From a virus, in IMG/VR virus record IMGVR_UViG_3300032046_000042, positions 1-48,037 of that record: a stretch of 48,037 nucleotides of DNA; one strand, written 5' to 3'. Positions 39,417 to 48,037 of this stretch are shown here, one piece after another. How positions within the stretch are numbered: the stretch's first letter is position 1; each line of letters begins with the position of its first letter. Position numbers and translations under genes: made by a program. The notes under the pieces are model-generated. The model saw nothing but the letters and a program-made list of their open reading frames with translations, searched no databases and was not told the origin of the DNA.

Positions 39417-39630
39417 TATCGGTATCCTCTATCTTGGTTGATTGGGTTTTCGTTTTTTGTTTCACGCTTTCTTGTGCCGCAAAGCGAATACAGTTATCTA
39501 TTTTCATATCCTGAATCCGTTTGCGCCAGAATCTATCAAGCGCAATTCCATCGCTATCAATCTCAACATTTACCAGCGTGCCTACTGGCTGGTTGTTGAT
39601 TCTTTTCAATATCTCAATCTGCACTTTCAT
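39397..39630 (-). CDS. DUF2635-like small protein (Mu gp38 position)
   Basis: 77 residues; TLVNVEIDSDGIALDRFWRKRIQDMKI matches the compact DUF2635 pattern (W-R-x-R-L/I-x-D), and the gene stands directly before the sheath, as Mu gp38 does. Overlaps the sheath start by 20 bases. The serine/lysine-rich tail is extra. Function unknown. Confidence 0.7.
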   Translation of the reverse strand: MKVQIEILKRINNQPVGTLVNVEIDSDGIALDRFWRKRIQDMKIDNCIRFAAQESVKQKTKTQSTKIEDTDNGNSNS

Positions 39631-39662
39631 CTAAAGCTCTCCGGTTGCTAATGGTTTCAGGT

Positions 39663-40772
39663 TTATGGGAACTCGTCAAGGTCAACGGGCAGCACGGTGT
39701 AAGCCGTCACATCGCTAAACTGGTTGCGGATGGACAGGTCAATGTCACGGAATGCTCTGTCGAATGACTCAATGGCTGTATCGCTGCTTGTTATCATCAA
39801 GACTTGCTGGAATGAAAACTGATGGACATACACCACGCCATTGAAAGAAACAAACCCGTCACCGGCATAGGTAACACACGATTCACCTTGCGCTGCCAAG
39901 TCGGTTCTAAACTCAATGCCAAGCAGTGTCTTAAAGATTGGAACACGAATATCCTCAATCATATCCCGCGCCAAGCGACCATTGGTTTCAGTCAGCACTT
40001 CGCCTTTGTTTGGAATGATTATGTAGATAGCAAAATTGGAAATGAGTTGTTGGGCAAAATCCATCTGTCTGCCTTGCTGCGTCAGTGCATCGTTCAGTGT
40101 GCGCCTGTCTTTGTTGGCAACATTATCTTCCAGCACCACGCAAGCCCATATATTGTCAGGCGGTTGAGCGGTATAAGAATTCATCATGGTAAGCAAATCT
40201 GCCGCGCCACTTACGCGAATGGAACAGCCAACATACGGGCTATTAGAAATATCATTTGGTGCAGCCAGCGCAATGTCGTCCACAAGGTAAGTGAAACTGG
40301 AAGGTGTTGGCACAGTCAGTATTTCTTTTAAGCCGTTGTAGCCGTAGTGGAATTTTTCTTGTACAAAGGCGGGGTCGGTTGGGAACGGAACTAAACTCTG
40401 TTCAATAACAAGCGTTTTTCTGTTTGGCACATCGAGCAATTTATACCCGCTACTGAAACCGAGAAGTGTTGTAATGCGGACAACTTGATTCTGATCTGAC
40501 GGAACATTTCTGTTAAGAGTGAAGTCATGCGGCGTGAGTGTTTTTAAGACAAGCGTATTGCCAACAGGCGTTACCGTATCAACAGCGCATGGAACAAGAA
40601 CATCGGCAACAGAAACAAAGCTGCCAGCAACTTGACCGTGCGGTGTTGTCGTCGTTGCCGTTGCTGTTCCAAGAGAAAATGAAACGCTGGCAATCTCCTT
40701 CTTGACTGAAAAGAATGGCGAATACCTTGGCAGGTTTTTCATCAACTGCAAAATTATTTCTTGGCATTTCAT
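39663..40772 (-). CDS. Tail terminator-like protein (Mu gp37 position) with inserted beta domain
   Basis: 369 residues, longer than usual tail terminators. The N- and C-terminal parts (QEIILQLMKNLPRYS and GRLARDMIEDIRVPIFKTLLGIEFRTDLAA) look like a terminator/joining protein. Residues about 28-95 (SFSLGTATATTTTPHGQVAGSFVSV...LTPHDFTL) form a module also present in two other virion proteins. It lies between the gp10-like completion protein and the DUF2635/sheath genes. Confidence 0.6.
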   Translation of the reverse strand: MKCQEIILQLMKNLPRYSPFFSVKKEIASVSFSLGTATATTTTPHGQVAGSFVSVADVLVPCAVDTVTPVGNTLVLKTLTPHDFTLNRNVPSDQNQVVRITTLLGFSSGYKLLDVPNRKTLVIEQSLVPFPTDPAFVQEKFHYGYNGLKEILTVPTPSSFTYLVDDIALAAPNDISNSPYVGCSIRVSGAADLLTMMNSYTAQPPDNIWACVVLEDNVANKDRRTLNDALTQQGRQMDFAQQLISNFAIYIIIPNKGEVLTETNGRLARDMIEDIRVPIFKTLLGIEFRTDLAAQGESCVTYAGDGFVSFNGVVYVHQFSFQQVLMITSSDTAIESFDRAFRDIDLSIRNQFSDVTAYTVLPVDLDEFP

Positions 40773-41233
40773 TTGCTAATAAACCCACGGATGGTTTGCT
40801 CGAATACTGAAACAACCGTGCCTTTGGTTGCATTGTAGACATTAGTTATCATAGGTCTTGGTGCCATATTTTTCGTTCCTGTTTCAAGCAAGTCGGCATA
40901 CTTGTCTGCTGCACTACCTGATTCAGAACCAAACTCCATTTCTTCCCAACCGTTTACCTTGAAGCCAATGCTCTTTTTGTATGCACCGGAAAAGTTGGCA
41001 GCAGTTTCACCGGCAGCGGAAGCGGTATGGCGTTTCATTCTGCGCCCACGCCTTATCAGATAGGTTCTGCCTGATTTTGGTTTGTGCATGATCTGCTTGA
41101 TAGCTTCCTTCTTCATAATGTCGCCAGCGGCAAACCAGCCCTGCCTGATAGCGCGGACAGTCAGAAGCTCTTGGTCGTTTAGTTTCATGTAAACGATTTT
41201 ATTACCCGCTGCTTCTATCGCTTGGAAAGTCAT
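40769..41233 (-). CDS. HK97 gp10-like tail completion protein
   Basis: 154 residues. The C-terminal DKYADLLETGTKNMAPRPMITNVYN is the family signature (Y-x-LE-x-GT...M-x-PRP). A basic centre (KSGRTYLIRRGRRMKRHT). It joins head and tail during assembly. Overlaps both neighbours by 4 bases. Confidence 0.85.
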   Translation of the reverse strand: MTFQAIEAAGNKIVYMKLNDQELLTVRAIRQGWFAAGDIMKKEAIKQIMHKPKSGRTYLIRRGRRMKRHTASAAGETAANFSGAYKKSIGFKVNGWEEMEFGSESGSAADKYADLLETGTKNMAPRPMITNVYNATKGTVVSVFEQTIRGFISK

Positions 41234-41703
41234 GCCGCTGTCGTTGACCTCGTTTTGCTGCCTCTATCCGTGCAGCGTAACAGTTGGAACTCATGCCGAA
41301 AATCTAAATCTTCAACCGTCAAAATATCAAAACGCTGACCATCAATCGTGAACCATGTTTCAGCGGTAACGGTTGGCTCGTATCGAATGTAGACCTTGTG
41401 CGTTACCGTGCGCTCAACATTGGTCAGATCAAAAATGCTCTCACCGTTTACGCTTTCAATCATTGCCCATACCAACCCTGTATCAGTCGGGTGGAACAGC
41501 ACGCCGGCAAAGTCTGAACCATACGATGAGTCGAACTCATCAAGCGGTGGCAATGCAGAATCCTTTGCCGTAAACAGCAAAGTATAATCAACGCTCCCAC
41601 CAGCGGGCGGTTGTATTGCGCGGTTCTGTAATTGTATCTGCCTATCAAGATCAGCAATGCAAACTTGTCTATTCTTGCCACGAATGTTTACACAGATAGG
41701 CAT
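41230..41703 (-). CDS. Head closure (head-tail joining) protein
   Basis: 157 residues from the ATG at 41703, which directly follows the upstream stop; the frame extends to 41775 into the connector gene. DLDRQIQLQNRAIQPPAGG at the start and FTIDGQRFDILTVEDLDFRHEFQLLRC at the end match phage head-tail joining proteins that plug the connector. Confidence 0.82.
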   Translation of the reverse strand: MPICVNIRGKNRQVCIADLDRQIQLQNRAIQPPAGGSVDYTLLFTAKDSALPPLDEFDSSYGSDFAGVLFHPTDTGLVWAMIESVNGESIFDLTNVERTVTHKVYIRYEPTVTAETWFTIDGQRFDILTVEDLDFRHEFQLLRCTDRGSKTRSTTAA

Positions 41704-41705
41704 GG

Positions 41706-42386
41706 CTACAACACAAAATCGACTATGCGGTATTGCTGGTAGACAGCGCGTGCAGACATAGGCGCGGCATCGCAAGAGCAGCCAGCGGCACTACAGTCGC
41801 CTCTGTTTGTGTATACAGAAGCCATGTGCGATAGCAATGCCATACGCAAAGCCGCTGGAACATCCGCACCCGTTGCGCCATAGCCAGCGGTAAACTCAAT
41901 TTGAATTGCTTGCAATCTTTGGTCATGCGATGGGTAATCAAAGTCATCTACCGGCAACACTTGCGACCATGCCGACTTGTTGACTATGTAGTATTCAGCC
42001 GCGTTCCATGTTGTTAAAACATTGTCCAGCCAATACTTGATTGAAAGAATGGACTGCAATTTTGACCTGCGTAGAACGATTGGCAGCTCATAAAATGTAT
42101 AAACCTTTTGAGCAGGATAACCCGCGTAGAGTGGCTGTTCACCATAATCACCGAACCGATCACGGTATGTCAGGTACGACTTGGTTATGAAGTCGCGCTT
42201 GGTGTAAAGCTCTGCCGCTTCAGTGCAGCCCTGAATTATCATGGTCAACAAAGCATCTTCTGAATTGCTTGTTACCTTCAGCCATGCCTTTAATTCTGCA
42301 AGCGTTACAGGAAAAACTGTAGCAGGTGAAAGCAAGGTATACGGTTGTGCGCCTGTGGCTGCATTATCTCTACCGTTGTTACCCAT
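41706..42386 (-). CDS. Head-tail connector protein (HK97 gp6-like)
   Basis: 226 residues. PVTLAELKAWLKVTSNSEDALLTMIIQGCTEAAELYTKRDFI is the helical connector motif, and the C-terminal VPAALRMALLSHMASVYTNRGD also fits. An unusual GDCSAAGCSCDAAP cysteine cluster lies near the end. It forms the ring below the portal. Confidence 0.87.
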   Translation of the reverse strand: MGNNGRDNAATGAQPYTLLSPATVFPVTLAELKAWLKVTSNSEDALLTMIIQGCTEAAELYTKRDFITKSYLTYRDRFGDYGEQPLYAGYPAQKVYTFYELPIVLRRSKLQSILSIKYWLDNVLTTWNAAEYYIVNKSAWSQVLPVDDFDYPSHDQRLQAIQIEFTAGYGATGADVPAALRMALLSHMASVYTNRGDCSAAGCSCDAAPMSARAVYQQYRIVDFVL

Positions 42387-42404
42387 TCGCTTGCCCCTGT
42401 GGTG

Positions 42405-42707
42405 TTACTGATTGGAGCTATTGAAACCAAATGTTCTCAATGCTTTTTCTTTGAAGGATTCCTTTTTTTCTTTTGTTGCTGGTTTGCTTTCACCGGCAAC
42501 TATGCCGATGGATTTCAGTTGGTCTGCAAATTTCTTTTCCGGTGCAGTGGTTATCGCCTCTGAAACCTTCTCAATCCATCCACGCTCAAGTGCATTGCGT
42601 AGAGTAATGTTATCCATGACCGTAACTTCTTTACCTTCTACAAGCGCGTATGGCGTAGCGTCAGAACCTTTTGACGCGATTAAAGCAGTTCGCTTTGCGA
42701 TATACAT
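42405..42707 (-). CDS. Hypothetical head-region protein
   Basis: 100 residues from the ATG at 42707 with GGAG 8 bases upstream. The longer frame to 42758 would start inside the terminator hairpin. EGKEVTVMDNITLRNALERGWIEKV is followed by a lysine-rich tail. It lies between the decoration-like and connector genes; small head proteins are common there. Confidence 0.65.
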   Translation of the reverse strand: MYIAKRTALIASKGSDATPYALVEGKEVTVMDNITLRNALERGWIEKVSEAITTAPEKKFADQLKSIGIVAGESKPATKEKKESFKEKALRTFGFNSSNQ

Positions 42708-42727
42708 TCCATGCTCTCCATCATGCG

Positions 42728-42757
42728 AAAAAATGCGAGTGCCAAACGACACCCGCA
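42728..42757 (-). terminator. Intrinsic terminator after the decoration-like gene
   Basis: On the - strand TGCGGGTG, loop TCGTTTGG, CACTCGCA, then six T. An 8-bp stem with one G-T wobble, 10 bases after the stop codon. Confidence 0.82.
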
Positions 42758-42767
42758 CCCCCCAAAA

Positions 42768-43160
42768 TTACGCTGGTGCGTATTCGGTTTTCTGTGTAGC
42801 GGTGATAGCAATCACTGCACCGGCAGTTACGCCAGAAGCTGTGATTGTTGGACGGACATAACGGCGGTTACTGAACACGCCAAACTTCGGCTGCACTGTA
42901 CCAATACCAACATTGCCCGCAATAACGGCAGAGCCGATATACTTGTCTGCCGCAAGAGCAGTGAAAGTAATATCGTCATCTGAATCTTCTGCACCGAGAA
43001 CGAATGAGCCGTCTGTCCATACGGCAGAAGCCGTAAACATTAAACCCAAATCGAAATCGGCATTGTCAACGCTTGAGCCAACTGTAACGCCATTGGCTGC
43101 AACTGTTGCGTTATGCACTTCAATGGAAACCAAATCACTTGCAATATCTTTATCTGACAT
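42768..43160 (-). CDS. Putative capsid decoration protein
   Basis: 130 residues, alanine/valine/threonine-rich beta sequence (VHNATVAANGVTVGSSVDNADFDLGLMF...AVIAGNVGIGTVQPKFG). It lies directly after the major capsid gene between two terminators, a pattern of high-copy head proteins. The size and composition suit a decoration protein, but I see no family signature. Confidence 0.6.
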   Translation of the reverse strand: MSDKDIASDLVSIEVHNATVAANGVTVGSSVDNADFDLGLMFTASAVWTDGSFVLGAEDSDDDITFTALAADKYIGSAVIAGNVGIGTVQPKFGVFSNRRYVRPTITASGVTAGAVIAITATQKTEYAPA

Positions 43161-43194
43161 AAAAACTCCTGAAACATTTAACCAAATTTGTTTG

Positions 43195-43221
43195 AAAAAT
43201 TGGGAGGCATTTCTACCTCCC
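43195..43221 (-). terminator. Intrinsic terminator after the major capsid gene
   Basis: On the - strand GGGAGG, loop TAGAAATG, CCTCCC, AATTTTT. A perfect 6-bp stem 18 bases after the stop codon. Confidence 0.82.
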
Positions 43222-43239
43222 GACCTTTTTCTTTATTGC

Positions 43240-44562
43240 TTACGGACCAACTGGCGAGATGCGTAGACGCTTCAAGCTGTCGTAGTTCGTAACATCGCCG
43301 CCGGTACGCTTGGTTGTGTAAAGCAAGATGTACGGCTTCTCGGTTACTTCGTCACGAATCACGCGGATACCAGTGCGGTCAACGATGGTATAGCCAACGC
43401 CAAAGTCGCCATAAATAACCGGAATGGCATCGTCTGCAACCGCGTCCATATCATCCATAAAGATGATATTTTTGCCGAGCAACATCTTATCTTCTTTCGG
43501 CATCAGGAACTCGGTTTGGAAAACATACTCACCTGAACCACTTGCTTTCAGAGTGATAATGTCGCCAAAGGTTGCGCGCTTCATGCCCCATACCGCATTG
43601 GTTTGGTATTCTTCTTTCAGAGCATTTTGCAGACGCTTCAAGTCATCGCCTTGGATAGCGCCGTTGGTGATTGATGAAGCAGTACCAAGCGTGAAGCGTT
43701 GGTATGTTTCAACCGTTGGCGCATCAGGATAAGCCAAGAAACCTTTTGGCTTTTCTGAACCGTCACCACGAACAAACGCAGTATTCTCAACGCGAGTGAA
43801 GCGGCGAGAAACTTTGTCTTGCAACCATGACTCAATATCAATGCCAGCATCATCCAGCATTTTTTGAGTCAGGCGAGGCATTGCATATTGCTCATGCGCC
43901 ACGATTGTCAGCTTGCCAATTTTTGGCGTGCCGGTTTCAGGACGGTTATCAACTTCACCAACCCAACCACCAGAAGCCGCTTCGTTATCATCAATAACAA
44001 TCTCAAGCGAATCGCTTGCAATGTTTACGACATTGGAAATGGAACGCATCGGGCTGGTTTCAAACACGCGGTTAATCATCCAGTTCGCAACTTCAGGGCG
44101 AATCAGATAACCACCATCAGGATTGCTACCGGCAACCATGTCTTTGGTCAGCATGGCTACGCGGTCATCATCACCAAAGCTCGACTTGGTAGCGATCTCG
44201 CGGGCAATATCTTCCACAACTGAATCATCCATAGCACGACCTTTGCGGCAGTAGCGTTGGAACTGGTCACGGTATTTCTTGTCAATGTCGGACATTTCTT
44301 TCTGGTCGCCAGTCGCTTGTGCGCGGCTCAATTTCTTTTTCAAGATTTCGAGTTGACCATCAGTGTCTTTCTTTTGAGCAACGGCTTCAGCGCGTGCATC
44401 ATTCATTGCTTGAATGGCATCAGCAGCAGCCTTGGTAGCTTCTACCATTGCGCCCTTTGTCATTGCATCAATCTTGCCATCCAGTTCAGTGTGTTTCTCC
44501 TGAACGAAAGCAACATTTTTCATAACTGTTTCCAGTTGATCGGCTACTTGTTTGAGTTCCAT
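43240..44562 (-). CDS. Major capsid protein (HK97 fold)
   Basis: 440 residues. The first 135 or so are a charged coiled coil (delta/scaffold domain) expected to be removed by the protease; the mature part starts near MVAGSNPDGGYLIRPEV. The core has SGGWVGEVDNRPETGTPKIGKLTIVAHEQYAMPRLTQKML and FVRGDGSEKPKGFLAYPDA. It assembles the icosahedral shell. Preceded by protease and followed by a terminator. Confidence 0.96.
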   Translation of the reverse strand: MELKQVADQLETVMKNVAFVQEKHTELDGKIDAMTKGAMVEATKAAADAIQAMNDARAEAVAQKKDTDGQLEILKKKLSRAQATGDQKEMSDIDKKYRDQFQRYCRKGRAMDDSVVEDIAREIATKSSFGDDDRVAMLTKDMVAGSNPDGGYLIRPEVANWMINRVFETSPMRSISNVVNIASDSLEIVIDDNEAASGGWVGEVDNRPETGTPKIGKLTIVAHEQYAMPRLTQKMLDDAGIDIESWLQDKVSRRFTRVENTAFVRGDGSEKPKGFLAYPDAPTVETYQRFTLGTASSITNGAIQGDDLKRLQNALKEEYQTNAVWGMKRATFGDIITLKASGSGEYVFQTEFLMPKEDKMLLGKNIIFMDDMDAVADDAIPVIYGDFGVGYTIVDRTGIRVIRDEVTEKPYILLYTTKRTGGDVTNYDSLKRLRISPVGP

Positions 44563-44571
44563 AAATAATTC

Positions 44572-45741
44572 CTATCTGTTAAATTGTTTAAGAAGTTCTT
44601 GTGCCGCAAACTTTGCATTAAACTCACGCAAACTGTCTGCCATTTTACCTAACACTTCCGCTCTGACTTTTGCTTCACCTTCATCGGTGTCGCCTTTTTC
44701 ATCCCCCGTACCATCGCGGACAGTGGAATTCTTTATAAGCGAGATCAAAACTTTTCTCGCTTGTGAACTGAAACCTGAATACTTCAACAATTCTTCCACA
44801 TCCTTAATACTTTGACAAGCCTCCGCAAAGGTTGTGTCGATGCCGTAATCTTTTTGAAACGGTGATGGTATGTCCATCTTGGCGTAGTACCGTTCAATGC
44901 TTTGGATAACTCCATCACGATCTGACTCGGGAATGTTTACGCCACCTCTTGCGCCTTGCAATGCAGCCGCCGCCGCAAAGATAGCGCGTGGAACAACTGT
45001 CATCTCACCATTGATAACATCAGCGATTGGCAGCTTATACGAGCCGAACAGATCGGTTGCTGAATTGTCGAACCACAGAAAGGCATTGCGATAGGTGGCA
45101 GAAGGCGCGTCCGTGCTGCCTGTTAAGTTGCGAATCCTTGCCAAAGCATTGTCCGAATCCCATTCCACATCCCTACCGGCAAGCGGTAAGTCCTTGAACG
45201 GGGCGGCTGCTTTCACTGCCGTTATTTTTGCAGCGGCATTCATTGGCTCACCAACGATGCTTATCTCCCACAAATCCAATTCCTTAATGACACGAACCAC
45301 CTTGTCGCCCATGTCGCGGAACTCAATAGCGTCCATCGAAGGTATGCTGAAACCAATACTCATGTCTGACAGCACGCCTTGCTTGGCAAGACTGTAAACC
45401 CATTCGCCAAGTTGACCCTGTGTAAGATTGATCTCGCCTTTAACAAACAAGCCACGGTCATCTTCAAAACATTCCATGCACGGGAACGCGCCAATGATGT
45501 TCTCGTAGTCATGTCCGAACAGCATACGAATAGGTCTGCCGCACGCTTTCATTTCTGCCAGTGAGCGACTGAACGCACCAAGCTGGATAATGTCGTCGCC
45601 TCTATCCATATCCCATGTTGAAGCGTAGCCTTCAATGATTCCAACTGGAACACCATTGACCATTTCTTGTTTCACTTCCATACCAGAGAAGTGGACAGTC
45701 TTACTCATGCGCTTACCAACTGAAAGCATTGAGCGTTTCAT
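44572..45741 (-). CDS. Prohead protease (HK97/S78 family)
   Basis: 389 residues. The protease part is residues 1-190: VGIIEGYASTWDMDRGDDII, catalytic His in RMLFGHDYENIIG, and Ser in GVLSDMSIGFSI. The remaining 200 residues include WDSDNALARIRNL and KVLISLIKNSTVRD segments and may serve as scaffold or chaperone. It removes the capsid delta domain after assembly. Confidence 0.92.
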   Translation of the reverse strand: MKRSMLSVGKRMSKTVHFSGMEVKQEMVNGVPVGIIEGYASTWDMDRGDDIIQLGAFSRSLAEMKACGRPIRMLFGHDYENIIGAFPCMECFEDDRGLFVKGEINLTQGQLGEWVYSLAKQGVLSDMSIGFSIPSMDAIEFRDMGDKVVRVIKELDLWEISIVGEPMNAAAKITAVKAAAPFKDLPLAGRDVEWDSDNALARIRNLTGSTDAPSATYRNAFLWFDNSATDLFGSYKLPIADVINGEMTVVPRAIFAAAAALQGARGGVNIPESDRDGVIQSIERYYAKMDIPSPFQKDYGIDTTFAEACQSIKDVEELLKYSGFSSQARKVLISLIKNSTVRDGTGDEKGDTDEGEAKVRAEVLGKMADSLREFNAKFAAQELLKQFNR

Positions 45742-45953
45742 TCAATCACCTCGGCTTCCCAATCTGCTTTTGAATATGGCGTAACAATCTCAACGGTAGT
45801 TACTTCACCGCTCTCATCAAACGCCTCAACCATTTCTGTAACCGTCATTGGGTCGGTTGTTAGCTTGTATTTCTTTGGGTCAATGTATTGATTAAAAATT
45901 GGCAACCTGTCTGGCGGCGTTACAATTAGTCGGAAAATTAAAATCATTCTCAT
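45738..45953 (-). CDS. Hypothetical small protein before the protease
   Basis: 71 residues; overlaps both neighbours (TAATG with the upstream gene, ATGA with the protease), so it is very likely translated. MRMILIFRLIVTPPDRLPIF, then a polar C-terminal half. No family recognised. Confidence 0.7.
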   Translation of the reverse strand: MRMILIFRLIVTPPDRLPIFNQYIDPKKYKLTTDPMTVTEMVEAFDESGEVTTVEIVTPYSKADWEAEVIE

Positions 45954-47485
45954 TACTCCACATTCAAGAAAACAGTGTCTACAACTGAATTTACAGACCC
46001 GCCATCGCTTCTTATCTGCGCTCTCAATATGTCGTTGGTATTTAATACAACCGGAATGGTCAGCGTTGAACTGTAAAGCTGATCAGTTGCAGTCTGCGGT
46101 ATAACAACTTCCACAGGTAATTGAGCAATCAATATGCCGGTTGCGTTTACCACAGGGTCGGTGGCAAGCGGGTATGTAAATGTTAAACCTGCTACGCCAC
46201 CAATAACGAAAGTGCCATTGTATGCGCTCTGCACCGCGCCAGATATAACTACAGTCATTCCATTCTGTAATGCAAACGCTGCGGACATTGTTGCCGTAGC
46301 AAGAACAGCAGATGTTCTAACTATTGAAGTCATCGACATTGGGAACGGTACAGATATTGGCACTCCGTTCTTAAACAGGCATACCGTGAACTGTTGCGCG
46401 GCTGACAATACTGCACGGCGATAAGAAACCGCCATTGTCGCTACACCAACAAATTGTTCCTTGCCTTTGTACTGCAACTGCAAAGCAGCATTGCGAATAA
46501 ATCTGCAAGTGCCAAAAGTTATTAGGTCTTGAGTGTTGCCAATGATAGGAGTAAATGTGCTTGCCGCAGGGCTGGTTGTAACAGAAGCATTCTTTGACAT
46601 TGCCAAACCGCCAATCACTTTGGTGTTTGGTATTCCAATGTTTCCTGAAAAGGTCGAATTGATTGAGAAGTTATCAACACCAATAACGAATACACCAAAC
46701 GGCGTTCCGAGTACAGTGCTGTTCACAAAGATTCCAGCAAGCACAGTTGAATCGGTTGCTCTAATAAAACTTGGTGCAGTTGTGAGATTGGGCGTGCAAG
46801 CCTCTACTCTTAAAGAGTTGATTGCTGTTGCCGTTGTGAAGTCAAAAATGTTTGCGTCAGTTCCAAGAAAACCTGTGCCAGTTAAATGCCCTTCAATAAC
46901 AACAGAAATAGTCGTGCCAAGAAATGTTAGTGACGATGAGCCAGCACCACTTGATGAGAAGCAATCAAGCATGATGAATTTGGTAACGCTTGTTACTGTA
47001 CCCCATGCTCCATCGAACAATAAGAATCCGCATTGCTCAAAGATAATAACCGACGCACCATTCTGTATGTCCATCATGGTTTGCGAATTATTAGTTATCT
47101 GAAGCAGTACGCCTTTCACCGTTGCTGAAGATGAATTGCCAACGCGCATAAGCGTTGCAGCACCCAATGAGAAGTCAAGAATGATTGCATTGATAGAGAA
47201 CGAACCAGACAAAGAAATTATCTGATTGTTTCCAAGAAAGTTAAGCGTGCCAAAAATGTTTACCGAGCCATTGATTACCCAAATAGAATTTACTGGCAGA
47301 TCAATTACACCGGCAACAGGGTCGGGGAACGCTGCACCTTCAGGCTGACCAGATTTAACTATGTTCCAGTTGTCATACTTCAACTCAACCGAGTCAACAA
47401 AGTTCCGCATATTGAGCGCGGTAATGTCGCCAGAAGCATTAGTGGGAAACGATGCAATGAGCGCGGCATAGTCAAGAGTGGTCAT
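45953..47485 (-). CDS. Beta-helix-like virion protein in the head gene block
   Basis: 510 residues. An N-terminal part (ALIASFPTNASGDITALNMRNFVDSVELKYDN) resembles the start of short tail or head fibres; residues about 75-300 are strand-turn repeats rich in V, I, N, G and T, as in right-handed beta-helices. Residues about 390-455 carry the YNGTF module shared with the gpJ-like protein. It lies between mu-F and protease, far from the tail genes, so it may be a head fibre or capsid-attached adhesin. It could also be a misplaced tail spike. Confidence 0.65.
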   Translation of the reverse strand: MTTLDYAALIASFPTNASGDITALNMRNFVDSVELKYDNWNIVKSGQPEGAAFPDPVAGVIDLPVNSIWVINGSVNIFGTLNFLGNNQIISLSGSFSINAIILDFSLGAATLMRVGNSSSATVKGVLLQITNNSQTMMDIQNGASVIIFEQCGFLLFDGAWGTVTSVTKFIMLDCFSSSGAGSSSLTFLGTTISVVIEGHLTGTGFLGTDANIFDFTTATAINSLRVEACTPNLTTAPSFIRATDSTVLAGIFVNSTVLGTPFGVFVIGVDNFSINSTFSGNIGIPNTKVIGGLAMSKNASVTTSPAASTFTPIIGNTQDLITFGTCRFIRNAALQLQYKGKEQFVGVATMAVSYRRAVLSAAQQFTVCLFKNGVPISVPFPMSMTSIVRTSAVLATATMSAAFALQNGMTVVISGAVQSAYNGTFVIGGVAGLTFTYPLATDPVVNATGILIAQLPVEVVIPQTATDQLYSSTLTIPVVLNTNDILRAQIRSDGGSVNSVVDTVFLNVE

Positions 47486-47540
47486 ATTTTTTTCTCAATG
47501 TTGCAGTGCGTTAAAAGATACCATGCAGAAAGCCGCGTGG

Positions 47541-48037
47541 CTATAGTATGTCTTGGTCGTCCCCGTGGTAATAAATTGCCGTGCATCTACAGTTGCAAGT
47601 GTTGCCAGCCGATGCACCAAGCGATCTGTCGTGTGGTTGCATCAACCTTTCACCGCCAACATGGAACGGCTCGTCTGCCTTTGCTCGTTGTAAATCTGCC
47701 GCACGGTGAGCAGGGCGCACTCGTCCATCTCCCATCGTGTGCCATTCTTTAATTGATATTAGAACTGCACCGCCCACAATACCCGCGCTGTATCGTTTCA
47801 CTACTGCATCAATCGAATCAGCCTCAATGCCTTTTGTTGCTTCAGCGGATGTTCCAACTTCAGTCGTGGCAATAAGCGAGGCGCGGAAAGGAAAGTACAC
47901 CTTGAAGTTAGCAGCGGCTTGTCGTGCAACTTGTGCCAGCGTTGACTTTACAATCAATGCCTTTGCCGCCTCGTTGTTTAATTCCTCAATGGCATTCTTG
48001 GTTGCGGTGTTCAAATCTTTCTGTGAGGTGTCTATTA
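47541..48037 (-). CDS. Mu-F/SPP1 gp7-type head morphogenesis protein, C-terminal part
   Basis: This is the rest of the protein that begins at 551; bases 47911-48037 repeat the window start. The signature is RVRPAHRAADLQ ... FHVGGERLMQPHDRSLGASAGNTCNCRCTAIYY, the conserved mu-F C-terminal domain with its Cys-x-Cys-x-Cys end. Joined to 1-551 it gives 306 residues. It works with the portal in head assembly and may enter the host with the DNA. Confidence 0.92.
   Translation of the reverse strand, partial: IDTSQKDLNTATKNAIEELNNEAAKALIVKSTLAQVARQAAANFKVYFPFRASLIATTEVGTSAEATKGIEADSIDAVVKRYSAGIVGGAVLISIKEWHTMGDGRVRPAHRAADLQRAKADEPFHVGGERLMQPHDRSLGASAGNTCNCRCTAIYYHGDDQDIL
47911..48037. repeat. Terminal overlap (identical to 1-127)
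   Basis: Second copy of the 127-base end overlap; it should be removed when the circle is closed. Confidence 0.95.

Noticed and set aside
42708-42758. GTG start at 42758 for the small head-region gene
   Set aside because: It would begin inside a strong terminator hairpin; the ATG at 42707 has a proper ribosome-binding site.
1-48037. tRNA genes, CRISPR arrays, integrase, CI-type repressor, transposases
   Set aside because: None recognised on either strand when reading through; a dedicated tRNA scan was not possible here.

Overview
The window is the complete genome of a tailed phage, cut open inside a gene. Bases 1-127 are identical to 47911-48037, so the sequence closes into a circle of 47,910 bp; a 127-base overlap is more likely an assembly k-mer than a biological terminal repeat. 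The mu-F-type head gene is split across the join. Virion genes predict a contractile-tailed (myovirus) particle: HK97-type portal, protease and capsid, with a Mu-like tail (sheath, tube, gp43- to gp48-type baseplate genes). Paired spanins, one with a lipobox, and a CsrA homologue point to a Gram-negative, probably proteobacterial, host. I see no integrase, repressor, tRNA, CRISPR array or insertion sequence, so a virulent lifestyle is likely.

Layout. A gene-free, repeat-rich AT-rich stretch (about 23.0-23.59 kb) separates two divergent transcription units. To the right (23.6-27.6 kb, + strand) lies a short operon of small proteins ending in a DUF1367 protein, a PD-(D/E)XK-like nuclease and a RuvC-like resolvase. 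To the left (- strand) runs the early unit: a structured leader RNA, many small unknown genes (22.6-18.5 kb), a DUF932 gene, then recombination and replication genes (RecT, YqaJ-type exonuclease, Ref-like HNH nuclease, a DUF4373-type initiator, DnaB helicase, SSB). A terminator after ssb and a candidate promoter lead into a CsrA homologue, lysis genes (DUF5675 candidate endolysin, spanins), a protein tyrosine phosphatase-like gene, a possible DNA-modification trio (ParB-like, phosphatase/nucleotidyltransferase fusion, TAGT-like glycosyltransferase), terminase, portal, and across the join the head and tail genes down to 28.3 kb. Intrinsic terminators follow the capsid, the small putative decoration protein and the tail tube genes.

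The most striking content is RNA. Two complete type III hammerhead ribozymes, with every core residue present, lie in the leftward early unit at 22637-22685 and 18399-18447. Both have a 4-bp open stem III and both are preceded, after exactly one unpaired G, by a perfect hairpin. If active, they cut the early transcript into three parts: a structured leader RNA of roughly 0.3 kb, a 4.2-kb message for the small early genes, and a monocistronic DUF932 message closed by its own terminator. I know of no described system in which a phage early transcript is parcelled out this way.
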